A DNA stretch of 64,000 nucleotides from Radiobacillus kanasensis (GCF_021049245.1 NZ_CP088020.1:1928001-1992000); one strand, 5' to 3'; shown: positions 8,164 to 16,597, numbered from the stretch's first letter. The notes: generated from the letters alone by a model not told the origin. Translations and numbers: made by a program.

Positions 8164-8204
8164 ATTATAATATAACTTCCCTGACAGTTAACGTCAGGGA
8201 AGTT
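8164..8204 (-). promoter_or_regulatory. Palindromic operator overlapping the pfpI promoter
   Basis: A perfect 12-bp inverted repeat, AACTTCCCTGAC (8174-8185) and GTCAGGGAAGTT (8193-8204), with a 7-base loop. A minus-strand TATAAT (8169-8164) follows directly, so the palindrome covers the spacer and -35 region of the likely pfpI promoter. It is a candidate site for the adjacent WYL regulator. It starts right after that regulator's stop codon, so it could also be its terminator, though it lacks a clear T run. Confidence 0.55.
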
Positions 8205-8205
8205 A

Positions 8206-9168
8206 TCATACTTGATGAAATTTTATTAATTCCGACAGAACTTCAATAAGTCTTTTCTTAAGACTTATTGGCTCAATAACTTTAATAGATTTATTGTATG
8301 GTAAAAGTAAATAAGGTACATATGTATGTATCATATCTTTTTCAAGAAGAAAAACTGCTTGATTTGAAGTCCGTTCTTGTAAATAATGTCCTAAAAACCA
8401 ATGTTGGCAAATATCAGCCAATACACTTTTATCCCCATTAATAACCAAAGAAATAATCCCTTCCTTATCTTCTATAGTGGGAAGAAGACTTTTTATAAAA
8501 AAGTCACGTGCTGAAAAATTTTCTGGCCGGTTAAACTTATTTTCAGTTAGCATTAGACTTTCAATTCGATCTACTCTAAAACTACGGATATTATTCCTAA
8601 GATGACAAAATCCAATCACATACCACTTATTATTCCAATAGATAATTCTGTACGGATCGACCAATCTATAATTTAATTGCTTTTCGCCACTTTTATGATA
8701 AAGAATTTTTACTGAGTACCCGTCAGCTACGGCCTGCTCCAACTCCTTCAAAAAAGGTTCCATAGAGAGTGAACTTAATCGACTTATTACTTCAAGACTA
8801 GTTAAATGTTGGTTTATCTTTGTTTCCTGTTCTTGATTTGAGTATTTACTTAGTTTTGAAATGGCCCTATTTAGTGCTTCACCTCCATAATATCCGGCTT
8901 CTTCTGCAAAAACAGCAGCGTGAAATAGTGAAGTTTGCTCCTCAAAATCAAAAAAAAGAGGAGCCTCAATAAAATTGTTCAATAAAGTGTATCCACCGTT
9001 ATGTCCTGGTTCTGAAATTATAGGTACGCCACTTGTTGAAATTGTATCAATATAACGATACACAGTCCTTATATTCATCTCTAACTTTTCTGAAATTTGT
9101 TTTGCAGTAATTTTTTCACCTGAACGAAGCATCCATAGAATTGCTAACATATTGTCAATTTTAGGCAT
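8206..9168 (-). CDS. YafY-type HTH and WYL domain transcriptional regulator
   Basis: A 320-residue regulator. An N-terminal DeoR/HTH_11-type helix-turn-helix spans about residues 5-55 (KITAKQISEKLEMNIRTVYR). A WYL domain occupies about residues 140-220 (YRIIYWNNKWYVIGFC, SFRVDRIESL), followed by a WYL C-terminal extension. Such proteins are usually activators or repressors of neighbouring genes and respond to small ligands. It precedes pfpI on the same strand with the 12-bp palindrome between them, and is divergent from the tnpA remnant. The DNA is more AT-rich than the neighbouring core genes, in keeping with acquisition on the transposon. Confidence 0.85.
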   Translation of the reverse strand: MPKIDNMLAILWMLRSGEKITAKQISEKLEMNIRTVYRYIDTISTSGVPIISEPGHNGGYTLLNNFIEAPLFFDFEEQTSLFHAAVFAEEAGYYGGEALNRAISKLSKYSNQEQETKINQHLTSLEVISRLSSLSMEPFLKELEQAVADGYSVKILYHKSGEKQLNYRLVDPYRIIYWNNKWYVIGFCHLRNNIRSFRVDRIESLMLTENKFNRPENFSARDFFIKSLLPTIEDKEGIISLVINGDKSVLADICQHWFLGHYLQERTSNQAVFLLEKDMIHTYVPYLLLPYNKSIKVIEPISLKKRLIEVLSELIKFHQV

Positions 9169-9184
9169 ATAATTCCACCTCTAT

Positions 9185-9913
9185 ATGAAATTTATTTTAT
9201 ATTATATATTTCCGATTTTTGGTATAACTCATCACGCTCTAATCGGATTGACCCATTTATTAGGATTTAAATTTGCTCCAAGAATAAGAGATCTATCGGA
9301 CTCAAAATTATTTACAATAGATAAAGCGAGTGAGTATCCAAAACTTGAAGCTATTTTACGTGGACAAATAAATACAAAAGTCATTGAAGAAAATTATGAG
9401 GATATTTTGCGATTAGCCCATTCAATAAGAGAAGGAACAGTCTCGGCATCCCTTATTATGGGGAAATTAGGTTCTTACCCTAGACAAAACAGCTTAGCTA
9501 CAGCCTTACGCGAAATGGGGAGAATAGAAAAAACGATTTTTATTCTTAATTACATTTCGGATGAATCTCTAAGAAGAAAAATACAAAGAGGATTGAATAA
9601 AGGAGAAGCCATGAATGGACTGGCAAGAGCTATTTTCTTCGGAAAACAAGGAGAGCTTAGGGAACGAACCATACAGCATCAGCTTCAAAGAGCTAGTGCT
9701 TTAGATATAATTATAAATACCATCAGTATCTGGAATACTCTACATCTAACAAAAGCAGTTGAATATCAAAAGCGGACAGGTAGTTTTAATGAAGACTTAT
9801 TGCACCATATGTCACTTTTAGGCTGGGAACATATTAATTTGCTAGGAGAATACCATTTTAATTCGGAGAAAGTGATCTCAGTAGATTCTTTAAGACCACT
9901 GAAACTTTCTTAA
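9185..9913 (+). pseudogene. tnpA: Tn3-family transposase, C-terminal remnant
   Basis: The 242-codon frame matches only the last quarter of a Tn3-family transposase (usually about 970-1000 residues). Landmarks are THLLGFKFAPRIRDL, the YPRQNSLATALREMGRIEKT block, RGLNKGEAMNGLARAIFF, and the terminal LGWEHINLLGEYHF. Similarity begins at about residue 13 (GITHHALIGL), where the family has the TDH segment. The preceding dozen residues are not transposase-like, so the ATG at 9185 is accidental. The first catalytic aspartates are missing; the product cannot transpose anything. The 5' three quarters have been replaced by the regulator-pfpI cargo. Confidence 0.9.
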
Positions 9914-9949
9914 CGTTGTTAAAAACGGGAGAATCGTCAGGAAAATAGG

Positions 9950-9987
9950 CTTAGCGTTGTAAATCCGCGTTTTCCTGACGGTACCCC
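9950..9987 (-). repeat. Tn3-family right inverted repeat (38 bp)
   Basis: Read on the minus strand it starts GGGGTACCGTCAGGAAAA and ends ACAACGCTAAG. A further CGTCAGGAAAA at 9935-9945 makes an internal hairpin with 9970-9980; a repeated end of this kind is also present in Tn1546-like ends as I recall them. Confidence 0.85.
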
Positions 9988-10013
9988 TATTTTAGATTAT
10001 CCTAGCTTCCCTA

Positions 10014-10232
10014 TTAATCTTCTACTTCTTGGTAATCCTCCCAAAGCCGATCAAACAACTGCAACGCATTCGGAAAAGGAGAATTCCATTCTAAATAGCT
10101 ACTAATTTCGTGATAAGAAGTGGCATGTTTTGGAAAAGCATGATCGCGGAACATCCATTCCGCTAACTCACTTTCTGCTTTATATTGTTTGGCTCCTCGA
10201 TATCTCATCATAAATTGGAAAAAGGTACGCAA
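10014..10232 (-). CDS. yozE: YozE family protein (UPF0346)
   Basis: A 72-residue protein with the YozE signature: TFFQFMMRYRG at the N-terminus, then a DHAFPKHATSYHEISSYLE core and a C-terminal WEDY. The family folds as a small SAM-like helical bundle of unknown function. A TTG start at 10232 is used, with GGAGG nine bases upstream lying between this gene and tatC. It follows tatC by 16 bp and is probably cotranscribed as the last gene of the tatAC unit. It now lies directly next to the Tn3 element. Confidence 0.85.
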   Translation of the reverse strand: MRTFFQFMMRYRGAKQYKAESELAEWMFRDHAFPKHATSYHEISSYLEWNSPFPNALQLFDRLWEDYQEVED

Positions 10233-10248
10233 TTCCCCTCACCTCCAT

Positions 10249-11016
10249 CTATTCGGATTGCTGCTCGTTCATAAATGCTTCATGTCTTTCTCGCTTCTTG
10301 CGGAATACGATGCCAGATAACACAACACTTATTTCATAAATAACGATTAACGGAATCGCCACGACAACTTGTAGAATAAAATCAGGTGGAGTAATCGCAG
10401 CTCCGACAATAATCAGAATAAAATAAGCGTATTTTCTCGTTTTCCTCAAGAAGGATGGTGTCAAAATACCTAAGCTCGTCAAAAACATAAACACGATCGG
10501 AATTTCGAAGAACAGCGCAAATGGGAATGTCACTTGTAATAAAAATTTAAAATAACGATCCACCGTAAACATTTCTGTAAACATACCATCATTTAAAGAA
10601 AGTAAAAATGGCAAGATTAATCGTATAAATATGTAGTAACCGAATACTAAACCAGCAATAAACAATAGAAAAATTGCCGGAATATAGGATAAGGAAACCT
10701 TTTGTTCACGAGGTGTTAAGCCTGGCTTCACAAACAGCCAAACTTGCAAGCTTAAAAAAGGAATCGTTCCCACAGCAGCAACGAGCATCGCCATTGTAAA
10801 ATAGATCCATATAATTTCACCGGGACTAATCACCGTCAATGTAAATCCGAGATCCTGTACGAAAAAATGATAAATATCTTTCACAAACCAAAAGCCAAGA
10901 AGTAAAAATGTAATAAAGACAACAGCTGTCCAAATCAATCGTTTTCGAAGCTCTGATATATGGTCGACTACGTTCATGTCCTTCTCATTAGACAATTGTT
11001 CGTCATCCTTCACCAA
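10249..11016 (-). CDS. tatC: Sec-independent protein translocase TatC
   Basis: The 255-residue multi-pass core of the twin-arginine translocase, which binds the signal peptide of folded exported proteins. The N-terminal VVDHISELRKRLIW motif and six hydrophobic segments are present. The conserved PGLTPREQK loop lies between segments two and three, and the ITPPDFILQ segment near the end. The start is GTG at 11013 or TTG at 11016 with a GAGAGGGGG site. With tatA upstream it forms a minimal TatAC system. The Rieske protein QcrA in this window is a plausible substrate, by analogy with other bacilli. Confidence 0.92.
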   Translation of the reverse strand: MVKDDEQLSNEKDMNVVDHISELRKRLIWTAVVFITFLLLGFWFVKDIYHFFVQDLGFTLTVISPGEIIWIYFTMAMLVAAVGTIPFLSLQVWLFVKPGLTPREQKVSLSYIPAIFLLFIAGLVFGYYIFIRLILPFLLSLNDGMFTEMFTVDRYFKFLLQVTFPFALFFEIPIVFMFLTSLGILTPSFLRKTRKYAYFILIIVGAAITPPDFILQVVVAIPLIVIYEISVVLSGIVFRKKRERHEAFMNEQQSE

Positions 11017-11062
11017 ACGCGCCCCCTCTCTTCGCCCTCTTCGCCTTTATCAGAAAAGAAGA

Positions 11063-11085
11063 TGTAAGGTTTTAACAACCTTACA
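11063..11085 (-). promoter_or_regulatory. Hairpin between tatA and tatC
   Basis: A perfect 9-bp stem (TGTAAGGTT with AACCTTACA) and a 5-base loop in the 80-bp gap. There is no strong T run, so it is more likely an RNA processing or partial attenuation site than a full terminator. Confidence 0.4.
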
Positions 11086-11098
11086 CCTTCCGTACAGC

Positions 11099-11281
11099 TT
11101 ATTTTTTCTCGTCTATTTTCTTCGATTCATCATCTGACACTAAGTCGCGAGTTGCTTTTTTAAATTCCTTCAAGGAACTTCCTACTGCTTTTCCGATTTC
11201 AGGTAGCTTAGAAGGTCCAAATACTACAAGTGCAATAATAAGAATTAAAATTAACCCGGGAAAACCGATGTTAGATAACAT
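11099..11281 (-). CDS. tatA: Twin-arginine translocase subunit TatA
   Basis: A 60-residue protein with one N-terminal membrane helix (about residues 4-20, [18 protein letters not shown]). The [14 protein letters not shown] hinge and an amphipathic helix follow ([12 protein letters not shown]), then a charged tail. This is the pore-forming TatA/E subunit. The start ATG lies at the normal place and is preceded by a purine-rich site. Its own promoter is visible at 11350-11378. Together with tatC it makes a TatAC pair without a TatB, as in other Gram-positive bacteria. Confidence 0.93.
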   Translation of the reverse strand: MLSNIGFPGLILILIIALVVFGPSKLPEIGKAVGSSLKEFKKATRDLVSDDESKKIDEKK

Positions 11282-11349
11282 GAGTATTCACTCCATTTCA
11301 AAATTCTAAGTATAGAAAGTAGCTTGTCTGTTCTTTAAAATTCATGTCT

Positions 11350-11378
11350 ATTATAGTGCGTTTTCATTCTAACGTCTA
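11350..11378 (-). promoter_or_regulatory. Promoter of tatA
   Basis: On the minus strand TAGACG (11378-11373) and TATAAT (11355-11350) are separated by 17 bp, about 70 bases before the tatA start. Confidence 0.6.
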
Positions 11379-11425
11379 TAGTAACATATGAGACAGCTAT
11401 AAGATACTAAACTGCAAAGGCTCGT

Positions 11426-11914
11426 TTATATCCGATCGTATTGCCGAAAATAATAATCATATGGATTTTTCTCGTCCTTCTCGCCTTTCTTCTCACTAGT
11501 CAGTACCCATTTTGATGAATCAAAATTTGGGAAGTAGGTATCTCCTTCAAATACTTCATCAATGTATGTAATATACATACGATCCGCATGTGGAAGCATT
11601 TGTTCAAAAATCTTTCCGCCACCAATAATAAAATACTCTTGGTCTGGAGATTCTTTTTGCCATTCTAAGATGGTATCTAACGAATGAATGACGATGCAGC
11701 CTTCCTGCTCATAGTCGGTATTTCTCGTTACAACCACATTCGTCCGATTAGGCAAAGGCTTCCCCATGGAATCAAATGTATTTCTTCCCATTATCACCGT
11801 ATGAGAAGTCGTTAGTTCTTTAAAAAACTTTAAATCCTTTGGTAGTCTCCAGGGCAGATCGTTTTCACGCCCTATTACACTGTTTTTGTCCATTGCGACT
11901 AGGAATGATAACAT
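11426..11914 (-). CDS. dfrA: Dihydrofolate reductase
   Basis: The 162-residue enzyme that reduces dihydrofolate to tetrahydrofolate with NADPH. Motifs seen are SFLVAMDKNSVIGRENDLPW (substrate and Met20 loop), the acidic residue in PKDLKFFKELT, VIMGRNTFDSMG (NADPH site), FIIGGGKIFEQML, and YITYIDEVFEGDTYFP. It follows thyA by 14 bp, the usual coupling, because thymidylate synthase produces dihydrofolate. No substitution can be judged as drug resistance from sequence alone. Confidence 0.95.
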   Translation of the reverse strand: MLSFLVAMDKNSVIGRENDLPWRLPKDLKFFKELTTSHTVIMGRNTFDSMGKPLPNRTNVVVTRNTDYEQEGCIVIHSLDTILEWQKESPDQEYFIIGGGKIFEQMLPHADRMYITYIDEVFEGDTYFPNFDSSKWVLTSEKKGEKDEKNPYDYYFRQYDRI

Positions 11915-11928
11915 GTCTTTCCTCCTCC

Positions 11929-12885
11929 TTACACAGCAACGGGTGCTTTAATTGTCGGATATGGGTCATATCCTTCCAAAAGCAAGTCCTCCATGTCAAA
12001 GTCAAATACCGAAAGTTTTTCTGGGTTAAGTTTCAACGTCGGAAAAGGTTTCGGTTCTCTACTTAACTGTGTAAGAACCTGTTCTTTATGGTTCGAGTAG
12101 ATATGGGCATCTCCTAACGTATGGATAAAGTCCCCAACCTCTAATCCACATTCATGTGCAATTAAGTGCGTCAATAAAGCATAGCTTGCGATGTTAAACG
12201 GAACACCTAAAAAGATATCGCCGCTACGCTGATACAGTTGACAAGACAATTTTCCGTCTGCTACATAAAACTGGAACATCGTATGACATGGCGGAAGCGC
12301 CATATTCGGAACATCTTCTGGATTCCATGCGGAAACTATCAAGCGACGAGAATCAGGATTTACCTTTATGGTTTCAATCACTTCTTTTAATTGATCAATC
12401 GTTTGATTATTTGTCGTTCTCCATGCTCTCCATTGCTTTCCGTAGACAGAACCAAGATCCCCAAATTGTTCAGCAAAGGTATCATCAGTCAGGATAGATT
12501 GCTTAAAGCGACCCATTTGTTTTACATATTCTTCATTGAAATCTGGATCTTGTAAGCTTCTTCGTCCGAAATCTGTCATATCTGGTCCGTCGTATTGTTC
12601 ACTATCTACCCATTTTTTAAACGCCCACTCATTCCAAATATTGTTGTTATGTTGAAGTAAATATCGGATATTGGAGTCCCCTTTAATAAACCAAAGCAAT
12701 TCACTGGCAATTAAACGAAAGGGAACGCGCTTTGTCGTTAACATAGGGAAACCTTCTTGCAGGTTAAAGCGCATCTGGTGGCCGAATACAGAATAAGTAC
12801 CTGTATTGGTACGGTCCCCCTTTACGGTTCCTTTCTCTAATACTTCCTGACAAAGCTCTAAGTAAGCTTTTTCTCCCGTAATCAT
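11929..12885 (-). CDS. thyA: Thymidylate synthase
   Basis: The 318-residue enzyme converts dUMP to dTMP using methylene-tetrahydrofolate. The active-site cysteine is in [14 protein letters not shown]. The arginine block is [18 protein letters not shown], and the dUMP contacts [20 protein letters not shown] and [13 protein letters not shown] are present. The length indicates the form with the 50-residue insert (as in Lactobacillus casei) rather than the 264-residue form. It is followed by dfrA and preceded by a lethal-factor-like protease gene 13 bp upstream, which is not a usual partner. Confidence 0.95.
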   Translation of the reverse strand: MITGEKAYLELCQEVLEKGTVKGDRTNTGTYSVFGHQMRFNLQEGFPMLTTKRVPFRLIASELLWFIKGDSNIRYLLQHNNNIWNEWAFKKWVDSEQYDGPDMTDFGRRSLQDPDFNEEYVKQMGRFKQSILTDDTFAEQFGDLGSVYGKQWRAWRTTNNQTIDQLKEVIETIKVNPDSRRLIVSAWNPEDVPNMALPPCHTMFQFYVADGKLSCQLYQRSGDIFLGVPFNIASYALLTHLIAHECGLEVGDFIHTLGDAHIYSNHKEQVLTQLSREPKPFPTLKLNPEKLSVFDFDMEDLLLEGYDPYPTIKAPVAV

Positions 12886-12898
12886 GTCATAGACACTC

Positions 12899-13651
12899 CT
12901 ATCTAAAAAAGTAAGGATCTAAATTGGAAAAATCCATGGAATGAAATTGCTGAAAAAATTGATATGTTTTCGGTGCAAATTGTTGTAATTTTTTTCGAGA
13001 TGATTCATTACAATAATAGTAAGCAAAGGCTTCAGCAAAATATTCCGAAGTGTACGTGGCAAAGTAGTCTTGTCCCGGAAACAAGAGAGATACTTCTTTT
13101 TTCCATAGCTTACGGATATTTTGGTGATGTTTCTGCGATGTATTCATTAAATGATATACGGTGTGGCCAATTTCATGGAGCTCTAGATTAATAGATCCAT
13201 GCCCATTCCCGGAGACACTCGCCCCAATTTTCGCTGAGACTAACCAGCCACCTCCAGCGCCAGGAACATCCTCCCACGTCACATTTTCTTTCCAACCTCT
13301 GGGCTTATCCCATTTTAAATAATATAACAAAGGTTCATCTGTAAGACTACCTTCAAATAGTCGTATTTTAACCCCTTGATCCATGAGTAAGTCAAGAATC
13401 GGTCGGTCAATTGAATTAATCCGCTTCAGCATACGAATAAGTTCATTCGCGTTCTGTACCTTTTCTGGAATGACAACCAGTTCCTCTAATGCATCAGCAT
13501 TTTCTAATTTATAAATAGGGTACAGTGCTTCCTTCCCTTTCGCCTGCTCTAACATAATACCGTGAAAAGGTCGCGTTATATCAATAAACGGTAGCATTAA
13601 CAGCATACATATGATAATTAATTGAACCATATATTTCAGTATTTTTTTCAT
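12899..13651 (-). CDS. Anthrax lethal factor-like zinc metalloprotease, secreted or membrane-anchored
   Basis: A 250-residue protein with an N-terminal hydrophobic segment (about residues 6-22), either signal peptide or anchor. Its C-terminal half resembles the catalytic domain of anthrax lethal factor and Pro-Pro endopeptidases. The zinc motif is HEIGH at residues 159-163, and [12 protein letters not shown] (Glu near 207) supplies the third ligand. A glycine-rich [15 protein letters not shown] segment precedes the motif. The substrate is unknown; a role on the cell surface is inferred from the leader. It lies 13 bp upstream of thyA on the same strand and may be cotranscribed. It lacks lethal factor's other domains, so it is not evidence of a toxin. 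Confidence 0.75.
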   Translation of the reverse strand: MKKILKYMVQLIIICMLLMLPFIDITRPFHGIMLEQAKGKEALYPIYKLENADALEELVVIPEKVQNANELIRMLKRINSIDRPILDLLMDQGVKIRLFEGSLTDEPLLYYLKWDKPRGWKENVTWEDVPGAGGGWLVSAKIGASVSGNGHGSINLELHEIGHTVYHLMNTSQKHHQNIRKLWKKEVSLLFPGQDYFATYTSEYFAEAFAYYYCNESSRKKLQQFAPKTYQFFQQFHSMDFSNLDPYFFR

Positions 13652-13816
13652 TGCTACTCTAAAACACTAGTTTTTCTATATTTGTAGTTTTCTATGGTGA
13701 TAACAATATTGTAACACAGATATTACAAAAACATTTCGTTTTCTGTATGAAATCATATTCTTCCTTTTAGGACATAAAACTTGTTAAGAGCAAATTTAGG
13801 AAAGGGGATAATTCGC

Positions 13817-14833
13817 ATGCTTCATACCGGAAATGTTCAGCAAGTTGTTAAACATTCCATGGCATATGGTTTTCTATTAAGCCAACCATTTTCCTTCTAT
13901 GTGGATGCTTACCCTGTTTTACAAAATGAGATTTTAACAGAGTCGCAAAACTTAAAATATGGTCAACATAATGAATCTGTCCTTGTCCTTCAATATAAAC
14001 TTAGTCAATTAAACTATTTCAAACAGCCTGTCGATGGAGAATTTGGGGTTCGTACAGAATATGCGTTAAAAAGCTTCCAGAAGGATCATCAACTTACTGC
14101 TAATGGTGTTGCAAACCAAAAGACAATTTCTACCCTTGTTAGAATAGAACGGGAACAATACTTGCGGCCACTTAAATCCATTGAGGAAGATTATTACCCT
14201 GGTGAACAAGGGGACGACATTGAGAAAATCCAAAAAGCTCTTCAATACTTTGGGTATTATAAAGGAGAGTTAGACGGAATTTATGGACCACTAACAGATA
14301 AAGCGTTAATCAATTTTCAGCAAGATCAGGGTCTAGAAGTGAAACAATCCATTAACGAAAAAACGGTTAATCAGATTTATGAAGCCGAACCAGCGGAAAC
14401 GGTTGCAGCTCCTTCACCGGATACAGAACAAGAATCGGAACCAAAACCGGTTAAAAAGGAAACAGCGTCCTACTCGGTATCAGGACTTATTGCCACAGCA
14501 AAAAGTTTCATAGGTACACCCTATGTCTGGGGTGGGGAATCTCCTGGAGGATTTGATTGTAGCGGTTTCATTCAATATGTGTATCAAGCTCATGGAATAA
14601 AGCTAGGAAGAACGGTAAGTGATATTTGGAATGGGACCAAACCAGTCTCTACCCTATCTGTTGGGGACTTCGTCTTTTATGAAACATATAAAGCAGGTCC
14701 TTCCCACATGGGAATATACTTAGGAAATAATCAATTTATTCATGCAGGAGAATCAAATGGTGTAGAAGTGTCAGACATGGGTATCTCCTATTGGCAACAG
14801 CGTTATATTGGGGCGAAACGTGTAGCTCAATAA
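13817..14833 (+). CDS. Peptidoglycan-binding NlpC/P60 endopeptidase
   Basis: A 338-residue cell-wall hydrolase. A weakly hydrophobic N-terminus (about residues 15-30) is followed by two peptidoglycan-binding type 1 domains (about 45-110 and 127-195, each with VDGEFG/LDGIYGP-type turns). A Pro/Glu-rich linker precedes the NlpC/P60 domain (about 220-338). The catalytic Cys is in GGFDCSGFIQYVY and the His in PSHMGIYLG. It should cleave the D-Glu to diamino acid bond in wall peptides. The start at 13817 is preceded by AAAGGGG; the frame opens earlier without a binding site. The leader is not a classical signal peptide. Confidence 0.88.
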   Translation: MLHTGNVQQVVKHSMAYGFLLSQPFSFYVDAYPVLQNEILTESQNLKYGQHNESVLVLQYKLSQLNYFKQPVDGEFGVRTEYALKSFQKDHQLTANGVANQKTISTLVRIEREQYLRPLKSIEEDYYPGEQGDDIEKIQKALQYFGYYKGELDGIYGPLTDKALINFQQDQGLEVKQSINEKTVNQIYEAEPAETVAAPSPDTEQESEPKPVKKETASYSVSGLIATAKSFIGTPYVWGGESPGGFDCSGFIQYVYQAHGIKLGRTVSDIWNGTKPVSTLSVGDFVFYETYKAGPSHMGIYLGNNQFIHAGESNGVEVSDMGISYWQQRYIGAKRVAQ

Positions 14834-14840
14834 AGAATAA

Positions 14841-14872
14841 AGCGTGATATCATCGTGATATCACGCTTTTTT
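14841..14872. terminator. Bidirectional terminator
   Basis: AGCGTGATATC (14841-14851) pairs with GATATCACGCT (14857-14867), followed by six T. It serves the NlpC gene and possibly the convergent HD gene. Confidence 0.85.
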
Positions 14873-15479
14873 ATACAAGTGCATTCCACTCTTCCAAAAA
14901 TTGACGTAAAAAAGTTTCCATAAATGCATGACGATCTTTAGCCATTTGTTTTGCTGCGTCTGTGTGCATCATTTCTTTTAATAATAAAAGCTTATCATAA
15001 AAATGCTGGATGGATGCCGTTTCTTTTTCCTCTGGTAACTCCGAATGAATAGTGCGCCCTCGTGATCCACCATAAGCAAATGTTCTAGCAATTCCAATGG
15101 CTCCGATTGCATCCATTCGATCTGCATCTTGCACGATTTTCCCTTCAAGCGTATTAGGAACTTTTCCTTTACTAAACGATACATCTTGAATGGCCGCCTC
15201 AATAGCTTGTCTCGTTGAGGAATCGACTCCCATTTTCACGAGAAATTGGTCACGTTCTTCACGAGCTGCTTCAGGAGAATCCGTCAACTTTCGATCGTCC
15301 ACATCGTGCAACCACCCCGCTGCCTCTGTTACAAATTCATCCGCATGTTCTAGTTTTGCTATTTTTTTCGCTAAAATGGCCACCCTTTTCATATGGTAAT
15401 AGTCATGTCCCGATCCATCTTTTATAAATTTGTTATATACATAGTCTTGGATTGCGGCTATGTGTTCCTTTTCCTGCAT
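14871..15479 (-). CDS. HD-domain phosphohydrolase, YpgQ-like
   Basis: A 202-residue HD-superfamily hydrolase. The metal ligands are visible: H in GHDYYHMKRV, the HD pair in AAGWLHDVDD, and a later aspartate in KIVQDADRMDAIGAIGIAR. This arrangement is that of the YpgQ/YedJ group, for which dNTP pyrophosphohydrolase activity has been reported in B. subtilis YpgQ. The start at 15479 has GAGAGGGG upstream; the longer frame to 15500 overlaps the preceding gene's end. It follows the DUF72 pseudogene by 13 bp. Confidence 0.8.
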   Translation of the reverse strand: MQEKEHIAAIQDYVYNKFIKDGSGHDYYHMKRVAILAKKIAKLEHADEFVTEAAGWLHDVDDRKLTDSPEAAREERDQFLVKMGVDSSTRQAIEAAIQDVSFSKGKVPNTLEGKIVQDADRMDAIGAIGIARTFAYGGSRGRTIHSELPEEKETASIQHFYDKLLLLKEMMHTDAAKQMAKDRHAFMETFLRQFLEEWNALV

Positions 15480-15492
15480 GGTCTGTCCCCTC

Positions 15493-16344
15493 TCATTCAA
15501 ATAAGTCTAATTGTCTAGGGTTTAGTTGCTCATATGTAATGCCCAATATTTGCATTAATTCGAAAGCATTATGCGCTGCATCTCCCCCCGAATTATTATT
15601 AAACAGAACGGTTACTTGTTGGGATGCTTGCTCGATCTCCTTCAAATGATCTGCCCATTCTTTTAATTCTTGTTGATTATAGTTGTATAAAAACCGAACT
15701 GCACGCCAGTCCGCTTGTCCGTTTCGGTTCCAGCCGTGCACGTTTCTCCCATGAAAACGAACAAGTGTCTTTTCTTTAGACGTTGGTTCTAAGACAGTAG
15801 GTACAGAACCTGTACCTGCTTGAGGCTCATCACAAATCGTATGAATCCAATTTTCTTCTATCATAAATCGGATGGTTTGATCCTTTCGATTTGGTTCAAA
15901 CCAAGTTCGATTGCGAAACTCCAGAGCAAGTGGTAAGTGAGGTAGTAGCTCTCTAATCACTCGAAGTTTTCTAATGTTCTCTTTATTTAAATCAAACCAT
16001 GGTGGAAATTGAAAAAGGATACAGTTTAATTTATTCGCCTCTAAAACTGGTGCAATAGAATTCTCGTAAGCAGCAAACAATTCACGTGCCTCTTGAACAC
16101 TTCTTTTTTGTCGGTCATGCCCGGTCATCCCCTGAAAGGCTTTAATGACAAAGGAGAAACGATCAGGTGTGTCTTGAACCCACTTCTGATAATTTTTTTG
16201 GGGCTGAATTGCATAAAAGGCAGTATCTACTTCTACGACAGGGAAATGGGAACTATAAACAGATAGCTTATTTGATGATGCTGTTTTCGTTGGGTATAAA
16301 TCATCATGATCCCCCTACCCTGTAAGTCCAATATGTATAGCCAT
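15493..16344 (-). pseudogene. DUF72 family gene with a premature amber codon
   Basis: Reading from ATG at 16344 (AGGGAGG upstream) the product begins MAIHIGLTG, then meets TAG at 16317-16315, then continues GDHDDLYP and 270 further codons in the same frame without a break. DUF72 (YunF-like) proteins have Trp at this place (GLTGWGDHD), so a TGG to TAG change explains the stop. The rest is intact: VVEVDTAFYAIQP, FSFVIKAFQGMTGH, LEFRNRTW and VLFNNNSGGDAAHNA. The first in-frame ATG after the stop is at 16128, which would lose 72 residues of the core, so I call it inactive unless the codon is suppressed or a sequencing error. Confidence 0.85.
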
Positions 16345-16463
16345 TCGCAGCTTGCCTCCCTTTCCACATATTGTAGTATAAAATCAAAAAAAACAAAATA
16401 AAGACACAATGGAATAAACGCAAAAACAAAGCGTTTTTCACCAGCGGAAATAGCTCGAATTCC

Positions 16464-16492
16464 TTGACGCAACTGGAAAAATAAGCTATATT
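16464..16492 (+). promoter_or_regulatory. SigA promoter of cspD
   Basis: TTGACG (16464-16469) and TATATT (16487-16492) with a 17-bp spacer. Transcription would begin near 16500, giving a leader of about 160 bases. Confidence 0.7.
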
Positions 16493-16531
16493 TAATACAA
16501 GCAAAGAAGATGTTTTGGATTCATTAATGAC

Positions 16532-16597
16532 AGGTAGCTTCCGAAAAAGAAGTGGTTGGAATTGTGATCCTTCGCTTCTATCGGAGCTACCTTTTTT
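16532..16597 (+). promoter_or_regulatory. Terminator-like hairpin in the cspD leader
   Basis: AGGTAGCTTCCGA (16532-16544) pairs with TCGGAGCTACCT (16581-16592), with one bulged T, followed by a run of T to 16597. It lies between the promoter and the cspD start, so it may attenuate transcription or end a short RNA of about 100 bases. Cold-shock leaders are often structured, but this particular fold is not one I recognise. Confidence 0.6.

Larger units (their letters stand above)
7393..9987. mobile_element. Degenerate Tn3-family transposon carrying pfpI and a WYL regulator
   Basis: A 2.6-kb segment bounded by 38-bp inverted repeats (7393-7430 and 9950-9987) that differ at only 3 positions and begin GGGGTA(G/C)CGTCAGGAAAA, the type of end found on Tn1546-like Tn3 transposons. 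Inside are pfpI, a WYL regulator, and the 3' quarter of tnpA ending 36 bp before the right repeat, the normal distance. There is no resolvase, no res site, and no intact transposase. The flanking pentamers AATAC and TATTT do not match, so no target duplication survives. It could only move with transposase supplied from elsewhere. Confidence 0.85.

Noticed and set aside
9185..9913. A novel 242-residue protein divergent from the WYL regulator
   Set aside because: Its motifs are those of the Tn3 transposase C-terminus, so it is a remnant, not a new partner of the regulator.
7388..9992. Five-base target duplication of the Tn3-type element
   Set aside because: The flanks AATAC and TATTT do not match, directly or with small shifts.
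12899..13651. Evidence of an anthrax-like toxin
   Set aside because: Only the protease-type domain is present, without receptor-binding parts, and harmless bacilli carry similar proteins.
15493..16128. A 211-residue protein as a separate gene
   Set aside because: It is the part of the DUF72 frame downstream of the amber codon; family similarity continues upstream of its first ATG.
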